From positions 124,588-188,587 of the forward strand of contig NZ_LMIB01000001.1 of NCBI RefSeq assembly GCF_001429065.1: a stretch of DNA of 64,000 nucleotides, written 5' to 3'. The stretch's first letter is position 1; each line of letters opens with the position of its first letter. Below are positions 18,722-27,124 of the stretch, piece after piece. The notes under the pieces are model-generated. The model was not told the DNA's origin and ran no database searches. It saw nothing but the letters and a program-made list of their open reading frames with translations. The DNA is from Sphingomonas sp. Root710 (lineage in GTDB: Bacteria > Pseudomonadota > Alphaproteobacteria > Sphingomonadales > Sphingomonadaceae). The position numbers and the translations under genes were made by a program.

Positions 18722-19579
18722 TCAGCTTCGCAGGATGGCCGGGCCCCAACTGTTCAGCGTCCGTTCCTCGTGAACCCACTGCCCGGCGGCACGCGGAACC
18801 TCGACCCGCTCCAGCTCCGCCGAGAATTCCAGCCAGTTGCCGTCAGGATCGTTGATGAAGAAAAACAGGTTGTTGCCCGGCCCGTGCCGCCCGGGCCCCC
18901 AGCGAATGGGGATATGGCGGCCGGCGAAGCGATCGGCCCAGTCGCGGATCTGGTTCCAGTCGTCCACATCATAGCAGATATGGTCGAGCCGCCGCCGCGG
19001 CGCCCGGAAGATCGCCAGGCTATGATGCTCCGGGCCGCAGCGCAGGAACACCGAGGTGAGATCCTGTGTATCGTCGCGGACGATGTCGATCGGCGCGAAG
19101 CCGATCACGTCGCGATAGAAGGCGACCATCGCGGGCACCTGGTCGCTGGCGTAGACGACATGCTGAAGCCGGGCGGGAAGCATGGGCTCGGCGCGGGGTG
19201 CGATCGGCCCGTCGGGTAGCGTGAAGCTCATCCGGTTCCCGTCGGGATCGGAGAATGTCAGCGAAGATGCGGCGCTCTCGAACGGAGTCCTAGCCGCATC
19301 GAGGCGCTCGCGCAGGCTGCGGAACTGCGCCTCGTCCGCCACGGCGAAAATGGCGCGATCAACCGAATTTGCCGCGCCTTCGCGGATGCTGAGCCGCCGT
19401 GCGGAAAGCTCTCCCGTCCACACGCCGGCGCTGATCGCGCCGCTATAGCCGAGCGCTTCCTGATAAAAAGCGCCCAGTCGCTCGACGTCCGGTGAGGTGA
19501 ACACGATCTCGCAAAGGCGCGCATCGAGATGCGGGCTTTCGGGAACGGTCAACGTCGAATCAGATTTCATATTTATCAT
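18722..19579 (-). CDS. Extradiol-dioxygenase-like protein with two VOC domains
   Basis: The 285-residue protein has two VOC halves: residues about 20-125 (LCEIVFTSPDVERLGAFYQE) and 135-260 (LQHVVYASDQVPAMVAFYRD). The second half retains ligands typical of type I extradiol dioxygenases: His in LQHVVY, His in PEHHSLAIF and Glu in WLEFSAEL, with DHICYDVDD nearby. This supports a ring-cleavage role but is not proof. It is divergent from the IclR gene at 19926. ATG 19579 overlaps a shared operator-like motif, so the alternative ATG 19570 is possible. Confidence 0.85.
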   Translation of the reverse strand: MINMKSDSTLTVPESPHLDARLCEIVFTSPDVERLGAFYQEALGYSGAISAGVWTGELSARRLSIREGAANSVDRAIFAVADEAQFRSLRERLDAARTPFESAASSLTFSDPDGNRMSFTLPDGPIAPRAEPMLPARLQHVVYASDQVPAMVAFYRDVIGFAPIDIVRDDTQDLTSVFLRCGPEHHSLAIFRAPRRRLDHICYDVDDWNQIRDWADRFAGRHIPIRWGPGRHGPGNNLFFFINDPDGNWLEFSAELERVEVPRAAGQWVHEERTLNSWGPAILRS

Positions 19580-19595
19580 ATTATGGGAATATAAT
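19576..19595 (-). promoter_or_regulatory. IclR-1 motif copy 1, before the two-domain VOC gene
   Basis: Read on the minus strand the site contains ATTCCCATAATATGA. It matches ATTCYCRTAWTATGA, found also at 20789-20803, and a one-base-shorter form occurs at 19850-19863. The site covers the start region of the VOC gene, so bound protein would block transcription or the gene begins at the downstream ATG. Confidence 0.5.
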
Positions 19596-19842
19596 CCTAC
19601 ACGGTCGGATGGGCAACGGCTTTTTGTCGATACGGCGGATGCTCATTAATATACTGAAAAACATCAATATTTCCTGAAGAGGTGGACATATGGGAGGCGG
19701 GGGCGGGTGAAAATCGAACTCGGACGAGCTGCGCAAAATGAAGATAGATTTTCTCATTTATCGATAACAAATTGGTATTTCGACTCAGAGCGAAACCGCT
19801 CTTTTTCGTGTGTGTGATCACTGTCGGAAATGGTTATCGTAT

Positions 19843-19863
19843 TTCGAGAATTCTCGAATATGA
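19843..19863 (+). promoter_or_regulatory. 16-bp perfect palindrome and IclR-1 motif copy 2
   Basis: TTCGAGAATTCTCGAA (19843-19858) is a perfect palindrome, 67 bp before the TTG start of the IclR gene. It runs into ATATGA, giving ATTCTCGAATATGA, close to the motif at the other two promoters. It probably serves autoregulation. Confidence 0.6.
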
Positions 19864-19925
19864 TCTCTTGCGCGCTTTCGCTCGCGCGGCTCTTGTGCGA
19901 TTCAGGGCCGGTAAAGGAGGCGCCG

Positions 19926-20708
19926 TTGTCCACCGCAGACCGTTTGCTCACGATGCTCGATCTCTTCACCCTCGATCGGCCGGACTGGTCGGTCGACGAG
20001 GCCGCCGAGGCCGTCGGCATGCCGACGAGCACCGTCTATCGCTACTTCAACAGCCTTTCGCGCAGCGGTCTCGTCGCAACGGTCGGGGGCGGCCGCTATA
20101 TATTGGGCCCTTCGATCATCCGCTATGATCGTCAACTGCGGCTGACCGATCCGTTGGTTCGTTCGGCGCGGGGCGAGATGGATCGCCTCGCCGCGACCGT
20201 CGAGGGCAAGGGGGTCGTGTTCCTGTGCCGCCTGTTCGGCGATCAAGTGATGTGCGTTTCGCGGGCATCGGTCGGCAACACCCCGTTCACGATCAGCTAC
20301 GAGCGGGGGCGTCTCATGCCTTTGTTCGCCGGCTCGGCGTCGCGCGTGATCTTGGCCAATTTGCCGACCGCGAAGATCAACGCGCTGTATCGCAAATATG
20401 CAGAGAAATTCGAGCAGCACGGTCTCGGCAATACATTGCCGGCGGTGCGGGAAACGCTGAAGGTCGTGCGCAATGACAATTGCTTCGTGACCGTGGGCGA
20501 GGTCGATCCCGGCATGCGCGGCATCTCGGTGCCGGTCATGGCGAGTGGGAAGATCCTCGGCAGCCTGACCGTCGCCGGTCCGCGCCAGGGCTTCACCCAG
20601 CCGCAGATCGCGCGCGTGCTGGAGCAGCTTCATGAGGCCGCGCAGCGCACCGTGGAGGAATTGCACCACTGGATATCGCACACGGCCACCGCCGTCCGGA
20701 ATAGCTGA
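19926..20708 (+). CDS. IclR-family regulator 1
   Basis: The protein has an N-terminal winged HTH (STADRLLTMLDLFTLDRPDW, then AEAVGMPTSTVYRYFNSLSR) and an IclR effector domain (FTISYERGRLMPLFAGSASR, then ISVPVMASGKILGSLTVAGP). The long frame starts at 19830, but TTG 19926 has a perfect AAAGGAGG site five bases upstream, so a 260-residue product is preferred. It is flanked by a divergent VOC-FAH-VOC operon and a downstream FAH-Rieske-SDR operon, and both promoter regions carry a shared motif. Aromatic catabolic IclR proteins usually respond to pathway substrates. Confidence 0.92.
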   Translation: MSTADRLLTMLDLFTLDRPDWSVDEAAEAVGMPTSTVYRYFNSLSRSGLVATVGGGRYILGPSIIRYDRQLRLTDPLVRSARGEMDRLAATVEGKGVVFLCRLFGDQVMCVSRASVGNTPFTISYERGRLMPLFAGSASRVILANLPTAKINALYRKYAEKFEQHGLGNTLPAVRETLKVVRNDNCFVTVGEVDPGMRGISVPVMASGKILGSLTVAGPRQGFTQPQIARVLEQLHEAAQRTVEELHHWISHTATAVRNS

Positions 20709-20782
20709 CCCGCCGCGCTGCCCGGCTGTCGCCATCGGCGACGACGCGGTAGCGCATCTTGCCATTCATCCTTCGTCTTGCT

Positions 20783-20803
20783 ATTACGATTCTCGTATTA
20801 TGA
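20783..20803 (+). promoter_or_regulatory. IclR-1 motif copy 3, before the FAH-Rieske operon
   Basis: The site includes the inverted repeat TACGA-TTC-TCGTA (20785-20797) and ends ATTCTCGTATTATGA (20789-20803). It lies seven bases before the start codon of the FAH gene at 20810. Confidence 0.55.
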
Positions 20804-20809
20804 GAAGGA

Positions 20810-21652
20810 ATGTTGAAGGTGCGCTATCTTTCCTACCGCTTCGAGGGCAAGCCGGGCTGGGGCCGGATCGAGGGCGATCGCGTCGTCCCACTTGAAGGCG
20901 TCCATCCTTCGCTCAAGGCGGCGATCGTCGCGGGCGCGCTCGGCACGGAGGCGCTGCGCAATGGTGGCGCGGCGACGATCGCGCTGTCGGATGTCGAATT
21001 CGCGCCGCTGGTGACCGACCCGGGCAAGATCTTGTGCGTCGGCCTGAACTACGAAAATCATCGCCGCGAGACCGGCCGGGCCGAGGTCAAGCATCCCACC
21101 ATCTTCACCCGCTTCGCGGACTCGCAGACCGGCCACCGCACGCCGATCCTGCGCCCGCGCGAGTCGACCAGGCTCGATTATGAGGGCGAGCTGGCCATCG
21201 TGATCGGCAAGGCGGGGCGGCGCATTCCGGCGGCCGAGGCCTTCGATCATATCGCCGGCTATAGCTGCTATAATGACGGCTCGATCCGCGACTGGCAGGC
21301 GCACACCATCCAGTTCGGTCCAGGCAAGAACTTCCCGCAGACAGGCGCCTTCGGGCCCTGGCTGGTGACGCCCGACGAGTTCGGCAAACCGGGGCCGCAG
21401 CGCATCCAGACCCGCCTCAATGGAGAGGTCATGCAGAGCGCGGTGTTCGACGACATGATCTTTCCGATCGAGCGGCTGGTGGAATATTGCTCGACCTTCA
21501 CCCCTCTGTCGCCGGGCGATGTGATCGTCACCGGCACGCCGGGCGGTGTCGGGGCCAAGCGCGACCCGCAGGTCTTCATGAAGCCGGGCGACAAGGTCGA
21601 GATCGAAATCGACGGCATCGGCATTCTCGAAAACAGCATAGCCGACGACTGA
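20810..21652 (+). CDS. Fumarylacetoacetate-hydrolase family protein 2
   Basis: The 280-residue protein has the compact FAH fold: ILCVGLNYENHRRETGRAEV, then STRLDYEGELAIVIGKAGRR with the metal-binding Glu residues, then YSCYNDGSIRDWQ and LSPGDVIVTGTPGGVG. It is first in a plus-strand operon with Rieske oxygenase, SDR, SRPBCC and VOC genes. It probably acts on a ring-fission product. The ATG at 20810 is very close to AAGGA; GTG 20819 would have better spacing. Confidence 0.93.
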   Translation: MLKVRYLSYRFEGKPGWGRIEGDRVVPLEGVHPSLKAAIVAGALGTEALRNGGAATIALSDVEFAPLVTDPGKILCVGLNYENHRRETGRAEVKHPTIFTRFADSQTGHRTPILRPRESTRLDYEGELAIVIGKAGRRIPAAEAFDHIAGYSCYNDGSIRDWQAHTIQFGPGKNFPQTGAFGPWLVTPDEFGKPGPQRIQTRLNGEVMQSAVFDDMIFPIERLVEYCSTFTPLSPGDVIVTGTPGGVGAKRDPQVFMKPGDKVEIEIDGIGILENSIADD

Positions 21653-21745
21653 TTTCCCTGCGGGCGTCTGGCCGATGTCCGCAGCCTTTTACTGAAGATC
21701 GATACCGCCGCCGGCGCATGCCGGACCGCGGAAACGGAGAGTGGC

Positions 21746-22840
21746 ATGTTCCTCATGAATTGCTGGTACGCCGCGGCCTGGCCGAACGAAGTATCGGCCG
21801 ACGGCGGGGTGCTGACCCGGCGGATCCTCGATCGCCCCATCCTGATGTTCCGGACGTCCGCGGGCAATCCCGTGGCGTTCCTCGATCGATGCCCGCACCG
21901 GCTGGTGCCGCTGTCTGCCGGACGCCGGGCCGGTGACGGAATACGCTGCGGCTATCATGGCATGGAGTTCGGCGCCGATGGCCATTGCGTCCACATTCCC
22001 GGACAGGACAAGATCCCGAGCAATGCGTCGGCGACGACCTTCCCGCTGATCGAACGCCATGGCGTGTTGTGGATCTGGCTGGGCGACGTGAAGCTCGCCG
22101 ATCCCGAGCTGATACCCTTCCTGCCCTGGCCCGCGCTGCCGAACTGGGCGGCCTCGCCCGGTTATACGCATGTCGCGGCCGATTACCGGCTCCTCACCGA
22201 CAATCTGCTCGATCTCAGCCACGAAAATTACATTCACCAGGGCACGATCGGGAATGACGAGGAGGAGACGATCGCCGATTTCCCCGTGCAGACCAGCATC
22301 GTCGACAAGCGGCTCGTCCGCGCCCATCGCGACATGCACGACATCGCCCCGCCGCCCTTCTTCCGGCTGATGACCGGCAGCAGCGATCGGATCGATCGCT
22401 GGCAGACGGCACTGTGGACGGCGCCTGCGATCAACATGACCGATGTCGGCGCCCGCCCGTCCGGCGGCGCGCGCGAGCAGACGCTGGTGTCGCGGGTCCT
22501 GCACCTGCTCACCCCGGAGACCGCGACCTCGACCCATTATTTCTGGTCGCACAATCGCAACTTTCGTCAGGATGACGCCGAGCTGACCGAGCGCATCATC
22601 GAGGCGCACCAGCGCACCTTCGACGAGGACAAGGAGATGTGCGAGCTGCAGCAGCGCGAGCTTGACGATTCCGGGCTGTCCGCGCCGCAGATCGCGCTGA
22701 AGGTGGACGACGCGCCGCTGCGCGCACGCCGGATGCTGTCCGCGCTGATCCGTGAGGAAGGCGAGGGCGGCACGGTGGTGATCGCCCCGCAGCAGAAGCT
22801 GATCGCCGACGCCGAGGCGCTCGAGCCGGCGGTGGCCTGA
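21746..22840 (+). CDS. Rieske non-heme iron oxygenase, VanA-like
   Basis: This is an aromatic ring-hydroxylating or O-demethylating oxygenase alpha subunit of 364 residues. The Rieske [2Fe-2S] ligands are C49-x-H51 (DRCPHRLVPLSAGR) and C68-xx-H71 (IRCGYHGMEF). The mononuclear iron site is DNLLDLSHENYIH with H159 and H164. Length and sequence resemble vanillate O-demethylase-type oxygenases. No reductase or ferredoxin gene is in the island, so electrons must come from elsewhere. It sits between FAH-2 and an SDR gene. The reaction is unknown; demethylation or hydroxylation of a methoxy- or carboxy-aromatic is plausible. Confidence 0.93.
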   Translation: MFLMNCWYAAAWPNEVSADGGVLTRRILDRPILMFRTSAGNPVAFLDRCPHRLVPLSAGRRAGDGIRCGYHGMEFGADGHCVHIPGQDKIPSNASATTFPLIERHGVLWIWLGDVKLADPELIPFLPWPALPNWAASPGYTHVAADYRLLTDNLLDLSHENYIHQGTIGNDEEETIADFPVQTSIVDKRLVRAHRDMHDIAPPPFFRLMTGSSDRIDRWQTALWTAPAINMTDVGARPSGGAREQTLVSRVLHLLTPETATSTHYFWSHNRNFRQDDAELTERIIEAHQRTFDEDKEMCELQQRELDDSGLSAPQIALKVDDAPLRARRMLSALIREEGEGGTVVIAPQQKLIADAEALEPAVA

Positions 22841-22844
22841 GGCG

Positions 22845-23600
22845 ATGACCGACAGACCATTGCGTACGCGACGTGTCGCCGTCGTCACCGGCGCGGGCTC
22901 GGGCATCGGCCAGGCCTTCGCCCTGCGTCTCGCCAAGGACGGCCATGCCGTCGCCATCGCCGATATCGGGCCGGCCGACGGAACCGTCGAGCTGGTGCGA
23001 TCGGCCGGCGGACAGGTCTTCGCGGGGCATTGCGATGTGGCCTCTGGAGACAGTGTGGCGCGCTTCTTCGATGAAGTCAGGGCGGCGCTGGGGCCGGTGG
23101 AGGTCCTCGTCCACAATGCCGGCATCTATCCGATGCAGTCTTTCCAGGAGACCGATTGGGACGTCTGGCGGCGGGTGATGAGCGTCAATCTCGACTCCGC
23201 CTTCCACCTGACCAAGGCCGCGCTTGGCGACATGCGCGCCGCAGGCTGGGGGCGCATCGTGATGCTGGCTTCGTCCACCTTTCATCTTGGTTCGGGCCTG
23301 CCCGCCTACACCGCCAGCAAGGGCGGCATCATCGGACTCGTCCGTGCGCTCGCCCCGGAACTGGGCCCCGACGGGATCACCGTCAACGCCATCTCGCCCA
23401 GCCTGGTGCGGACTCCTGGCACGATCGCCGGGCCGCATGAGGAGCTGGGGCGGTTCGAGCGCGCCCGGATGGCGCAATCGATCAAGCGCACCGAGCTGCC
23501 GGAGGATCTGGTGGGCGCCTTGTCCTTCCTGGCATCCGATGACTCGGCGTTCATGACCGGCCAGACGCTCGTCGTCGACGGCGGCTACGCCCGCGTCTGA
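22845..23600 (+). CDS. SDR-family oxidoreductase A
   Basis: A classical short-chain dehydrogenase of 251 residues with the cofactor motif VVTGAGSGIG at 11-20, the NAG motif VLVHNAGIYPMQS near 90, the catalytic Ser in MLASSTFHLG and the YxxxK motif in LPAYTASKGGIIG. It ends FMTGQTLVVDGGYARV. The start is four bases after the Rieske stop, so the two are coupled. It may oxidise a dihydrodiol or an alcohol made in the same pathway. Confidence 0.93.
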   Translation: MTDRPLRTRRVAVVTGAGSGIGQAFALRLAKDGHAVAIADIGPADGTVELVRSAGGQVFAGHCDVASGDSVARFFDEVRAALGPVEVLVHNAGIYPMQSFQETDWDVWRRVMSVNLDSAFHLTKAALGDMRAAGWGRIVMLASSTFHLGSGLPAYTASKGGIIGLVRALAPELGPDGITVNAISPSLVRTPGTIAGPHEELGRFERARMAQSIKRTELPEDLVGALSFLASDDSAFMTGQTLVVDGGYARV

Positions 23601-23654
23601 ACCGGCCCGATCGGCCGAGAGGCCTGCCAATCTACAAGATGAGGATGCGAAGCG

Positions 23655-24110
23655 ATGTACATGGTTTCCTATTCGATTGAGGTGAATCCCGCCGGTGTGG
23701 AGCCCGTGCTGACCGCGCAGCAGGTCTGGGCCGGATTGGTGATGAAGGCTGAGAATGCTCTGCCGTTCGTGCCGGTGATGCAGCGCTGCGACGTGATCGA
23801 GCGTAGCGGCAACACCCTATTGCGCGAGATCACCCTTGGCGGTGAGGACATGAAGGAGTTCATCACCCTGCTCGAACCGATCCAGGTCCAGTTCGAGCGG
23901 GTGGGCACCAAGGACTTCATCCAGAACACGATCAGCGAATCCGAACGGGGCCTGATGCTCACCTTCACGGTCGGCGTCTCCTTCGCCGGTGCCGAACCCG
24001 GTTCAGAACAGGAGCGGCAAGCCGGGGACGCGATGCGGCACGCCTATGTCAACGCGGTCGGATCGACGCTCAGGCGCGTGCGCGAGATGGTGATGGCCGG
24101 GGAGCTCTGA
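23655..24110 (+). CDS. SRPBCC/AtaL-like (DUF1857) protein, copy 1
   Basis: The 151-residue protein starts MVSYSIEVNPAGVEPVLTAQ and has the AtaL-like pattern QVWAGLVMKAENALPFVPVM, then CDVIERSGNTLLREITLGGE. The fold is a START-like helix-grip barrel that binds hydrophobic ligands or acts as a small enzyme. A paralogue is at 27125-27601. It lies between the SDR and a VOC gene on the same strand. No active-site assignment is possible. Confidence 0.8.
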   Translation: MYMVSYSIEVNPAGVEPVLTAQQVWAGLVMKAENALPFVPVMQRCDVIERSGNTLLREITLGGEDMKEFITLLEPIQVQFERVGTKDFIQNTISESERGLMLTFTVGVSFAGAEPGSEQERQAGDAMRHAYVNAVGSTLRRVREMVMAGEL

Positions 24111-24115
24111 TCATC

Positions 24116-24502
24116 ATGTTCAGCCATGTCGTCGTTGGGTCGAACGACATCGATCGAGCCCAGCGCTTCTACGATGCTGTTTTCGGCGCGTTGGGCATAG
24201 CGCCCGGCGGTCGTGACGATGGCAAGGGGCGTCTCTATTATCGCGATGCAGGCGGCCTCTACATGGTCACCCGGCCGATCAATGACGCACCCGCCAGCTT
24301 CGCCAATGGCGGGACGATCGGCTTCTCGGCGGACAATGCCGCGCAGGTCGATGCCTGGTACGCGGCGGGGCTCGCCAATGGCGGTGCGAGCTGTGAAGGG
24401 CTGCCTGGCCTGCGCGAGGATGGCGCGGGAAAGCGTCATCTCGCCTATCTGCGCGATCCTGACGGCAACAAGCTCTGCGCGGTTTACTGGATGGCGGGCT
24501 GA
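24116..24502 (+). CDS. Single-domain VOC (glyoxalase-like) protein
   Basis: A 128-residue VOC protein with MFSHVVVGSNDIDRAQRFYD as the first beta-alpha unit and RDPDGNKLCAVYWMAG at the end. The terminal acidic ligand of many VOC enzymes (usually NxxE) is replaced by NKLCAV, so the metal site may be incomplete. It starts five bases after the preceding stop with a GGGGAG site and is the last gene of the plus-strand operon. Confidence 0.82.
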   Translation: MFSHVVVGSNDIDRAQRFYDAVFGALGIAPGGRDDGKGRLYYRDAGGLYMVTRPINDAPASFANGGTIGFSADNAAQVDAWYAAGLANGGASCEGLPGLREDGAGKRHLAYLRDPDGNKLCAVYWMAG

Positions 24503-24524
24503 TCCGGGTCCGAACGGCCCCGCT

Positions 24525-25043
24525 TTAGCTTGCGTCGCCGCGCAGGGTCGATTCCGGCCGCTGGAATTTTTTGCTCATATGGCCCGCGCCCGTTTGGTCG
24601 CCCAGTTCGAAGCCCCAGCTATAGCCGCCTTTCGGATTGGACAGGATTTCCCAGGCATTGCCGTCCATGTCCCAGAAATAGAAACAATAGGTGCCATGGA
24701 TGACGGTGGGCCGCGTTATCTTCTTGAAGCCCCATTTCTCTGCGTCGCGCTTGACCGCCTCATAAGCCGTATCGACCTCGGCCTCGGTCTCGACGTCCAG
24801 CCCGTTATGGTTGAGGAAGTTCATCTCGGTCGATGCATTGGCGCTTTTGACGACGACGATCACCTGCTCGCCGCCCATCCGCGCCCAGAAGGATGCGGGT
24901 GACATCTGCACGGTCTCGAAGCCGAGAAACTCGTTGAAGAACCGTCGGGTCCGCTTGATGTCGCTGCATTCGAGCGTGGCGTGCGAATAGAATTTGAGCT
25001 TGAGCGTCGGCTCGATCGCTACCGCGTCCGTCGCTTCGGTCAT
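24525..25043 (-). CDS. VOC-superfamily protein, paralogue 2 of the FAH-linked pair
   Basis: From ATG 25043 the product has 172 residues and shares most positions with that of 17120-17650: LKFYSHATLECSDIKRTRRF, then NEFLGFETVQM, then IHGTYCFYFWDMDGNAWEIL. The start overlaps the stop of the FAH gene by ATGA. The longer frame to 25199 lies inside that gene and is not coding. Two copies of a FAH-then-VOC pair in one island point to a module duplication or to two parallel branches. Confidence 0.9.
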   Translation of the reverse strand: MTEATDAVAIEPTLKLKFYSHATLECSDIKRTRRFFNEFLGFETVQMSPASFWARMGGEQVIVVVKSANASTEMNFLNHNGLDVETEAEVDTAYEAVKRDAEKWGFKKITRPTVIHGTYCFYFWDMDGNAWEILSNPKGGYSWGFELGDQTGAGHMSKKFQRPESTLRGDAS

Positions 25044-26002
25044 TGTACCCGTCCGATCGTGTTCGAGAGCGTTCCGATGCCTGTGATCGATACCTCCACC
25101 ACATCGTTCGGACGCAGGAAGACCGGCGGCTTCTTGGCGACGCCGACGCCGCCCGGCGTTCCGGTCGAGATGATGTCGCCCGGCTGCAGCGTGTACCATT
25201 GCGAGATGTAGGCGATGTACTGCGCGACCGAGAAGATCAGGTCGTCGGTACCGATGTCCTGGACCAGCTTGCCGTTGACGCGGGTGGTGAGATGCAGCGC
25301 CTGCGGATCGGGGATTTCGTCGGTCGTGACCAGATAGGGGCCCATGGGCGAGAAGGTCGGATGCTGCTTCGCAGCGCAGTTCCGGCCCCAGGCGTCGGTC
25401 ATCTTGATCGGTACGGTGACCGCCTGGACTTCCGCGACATGATTGCGCGCGGATAGGTCATTATGGACGAGATAGCCGGCGACATGGCCGAGCGCGTCCT
25501 CCTCCCGGATGCGATAGCCGCCCGTGCCGATCACCGCGGCGAGCTCCCCCTCATAATCGACCATGTCGGCCTGGTGCGGCGGCACCTGGATCGTCTGCCG
25601 ATGGCCGGCCAGCGCGACCGGGGAACACAGGAACAGCACCGGATGCTCGGGGACCGGGACGCCCCCCATTTCGGCGAGATGCTGGTGATAGGAAGCGCCG
25701 CAGCCGATGAAGTGAACCGGGTCGGGCACGGGAGCTGCGAAGACCGCTTCCTCCTCGGCGATGATCGCAGGGGCTGCCGCCGCAACGCCACCGGTCGCAA
25801 AGCCTTCGCGTTCGGCGCGATCGGCCAGCGCACGAAGCGCGTCGAGGCCGCCCGGCTGGGCCAGAATGCCCCGAACGGTCTGGGGAAGCGGAGCGGGCCC
25901 GGCCAGATCGGCGGGCAGCAGCGAGGGTATGAGCAGCCGTCCCGAAGCCACTGCCACGGCCGCCCTGGTTTCCGGCCCCGTTACGATGCTCGCGACCTTC
26001 AT
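25040..26002 (-). CDS. Fumarylacetoacetate-hydrolase family protein 3
   Basis: The 320-residue protein has an N-terminal extension and a FAH fold: HFIGCGASYHQHLAEMGGVP, then ADMVDYEGELAAVIGTGGYR and VHNDLSARNHVAE, then LQPGDIISTGTPGGVGVAKK. The ATG is preceded by a GGAGTG site. It is transcribed ahead of the VOC paralogue with an ATGA overlap. Its promoter region (26003-26094) carries a motif shared with two other promoters (see 26055-26081), implying control by IclR-2. Confidence 0.93.
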   Translation of the reverse strand: MKVASIVTGPETRAAVAVASGRLLIPSLLPADLAGPAPLPQTVRGILAQPGGLDALRALADRAEREGFATGGVAAAAPAIIAEEEAVFAAPVPDPVHFIGCGASYHQHLAEMGGVPVPEHPVLFLCSPVALAGHRQTIQVPPHQADMVDYEGELAAVIGTGGYRIREEDALGHVAGYLVHNDLSARNHVAEVQAVTVPIKMTDAWGRNCAAKQHPTFSPMGPYLVTTDEIPDPQALHLTTRVNGKLVQDIGTDDLIFSVAQYIAYISQWYTLQPGDIISTGTPGGVGVAKKPPVFLRPNDVVEVSITGIGTLSNTIGRVQ

Positions 26003-26054
26003 GCGACACTCCTCCCGCTCTTGTTCGAGCGGGGCCTTGTATATTTCCTATCTA

Positions 26055-26081
26055 GTGAACGCAACCACTATAAGTGAAATT
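26055..26081 (-). promoter_or_regulatory. IclR-2 motif copy 1, before FAH-3
   Basis: On the minus strand the site reads AATTTCACTT, 12 other bases, then TTCAC. The same arrangement is at 27027-27053 with 21 of 27 identical bases, and a looser copy is at 29779-29804. It lies 53 bp upstream of the FAH-3 start. Confidence 0.55.
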
Positions 26082-26094
26082 GCTTCAGTGGAGT

Positions 26095-26904
26095 TCAGTT
26101 CTTTGCTATCCGCGTCACTTCCCCGGCGACATAGCCCAGTTCGTAAGAGATGCGCCGCGCAGCCTCTTCGATATTGCGGTGGAGGCGTTTCGCGGCCTCG
26201 CCTGCCGTCGATTGATGGGGCGCCAGCACGCAGATCACCGACGACAGCGCGCCGTCGGCATCGAACACCGGGGCGGCTATGGCGTCGACGCCCGCGATCA
26301 GGGCCGATTCCAGATGGATTGAGCGGGCTGCTCTGATCTCGGCGATCTCCTCGTCGCTCAGGCTGGGGCGATCACCCTTGAGACCGGCCAGTTGCCGCTG
26401 GCGCTTCAGGATCGGCTGCAGTGTAGCGCGCGGCATATGGGCAAGGAACAGGCGTCCGATCGCCGACTCTCCCACGGGCAGCAGGCTTCCCACGCGGATC
26501 GTCATCAGCAGGGGCGTGCTTCCGCTTTCCCAGCGGATAAGGGTGGGGCCGCCGTCGCCCCAGATCGTCAGGCACACCGTCTCGTCGATCGTGTCGCGCA
26601 GCCAGAGCAGTTCCTTGCTCGCTGCCGCGAAGGAGTCGAGCCGCCCCATCGCCCGCATGCCGAGCCTGCGTGCGGTGGGCCCCAGATCGTAAAGGCCGTT
26701 TGCGCCGAACTGGGTGAGCATTCCGCTCCGGACGAAGCTGACGAGATAGCGATGGACCTTGCTGGGGGCCATGTCGAGGTCCTGACAGACCTGTTTGAGC
26801 GACATCGCAGAATTGCTGCGTGCAAAGGCTTCGAGCACGCTCATTCCGATTTCCACCGACTGGATGCCGGCGGACTGCTGCCGGTCATTCTGCCCGTCCG
26901 CCAT
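26095..26904 (-). CDS. IclR-family regulator 2
   Basis: The product from ATG 26904 has 269 residues: the HTH is SVEIGMSVLEAFARSNSAMS, then DLDMAPSKVHRYLVSFVRSG, and the effector domain includes LLPVGESAIGRLFLAH and GVDAIAAPVFDADGALSSVI. GTG 26922 is a possible earlier start. It lies upstream of FAH-3 on the same strand and divergent from the AtaL-like gene at 27125. The two IclR proteins of the island have distinct HTH regions and distinct candidate motifs. Confidence 0.9.
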   Translation of the reverse strand: MADGQNDRQQSAGIQSVEIGMSVLEAFARSNSAMSLKQVCQDLDMAPSKVHRYLVSFVRSGMLTQFGANGLYDLGPTARRLGMRAMGRLDSFAAASKELLWLRDTIDETVCLTIWGDGGPTLIRWESGSTPLLMTIRVGSLLPVGESAIGRLFLAHMPRATLQPILKRQRQLAGLKGDRPSLSDEEIAEIRAARSIHLESALIAGVDAIAAPVFDADGALSSVICVLAPHQSTAGEAAKRLHRNIEEAARRISYELGYVAGEVTRIAKN

Positions 26905-27026
26905 GTCGTTCGCTTTTGCCACTGTTCTCGCCCCACAGATCGATGCCGTCAAACTGGCGGGTTGGGTTCGCCATTGCAAGCATGCGGGGCGATTCATCGC
27001 CCATTGATGGATGGGTAGAGCGTTTG

Positions 27027-27053
27027 AATTTCACTTCTATATATTGAGTTCAC
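27027..27053 (+). promoter_or_regulatory. IclR-2 motif copy 2, before the second AtaL-like gene
   Basis: AATTTCACTT at 27027-27036 and TTCAC at 27049-27053, with TTG at 27044-27046 at the same spacing as in the 26055 site. It lies 71 bp upstream of ATG 27125 and in the divergent gap to IclR-2. Confidence 0.55.
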
Positions 27054-27124
27054 AATTGATGAATGATAGTGCGGATGTCTTCAAGCTGGGCGATGGACGC
27101 CAGTGGCAAGGAGGGGCCAAGCAC

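Noticed and set aside
21689-23125. A 478-codon minus-strand frame over the Rieske and SDR genes
   Set aside because: It lacks any recognisable motif and covers certain genes.
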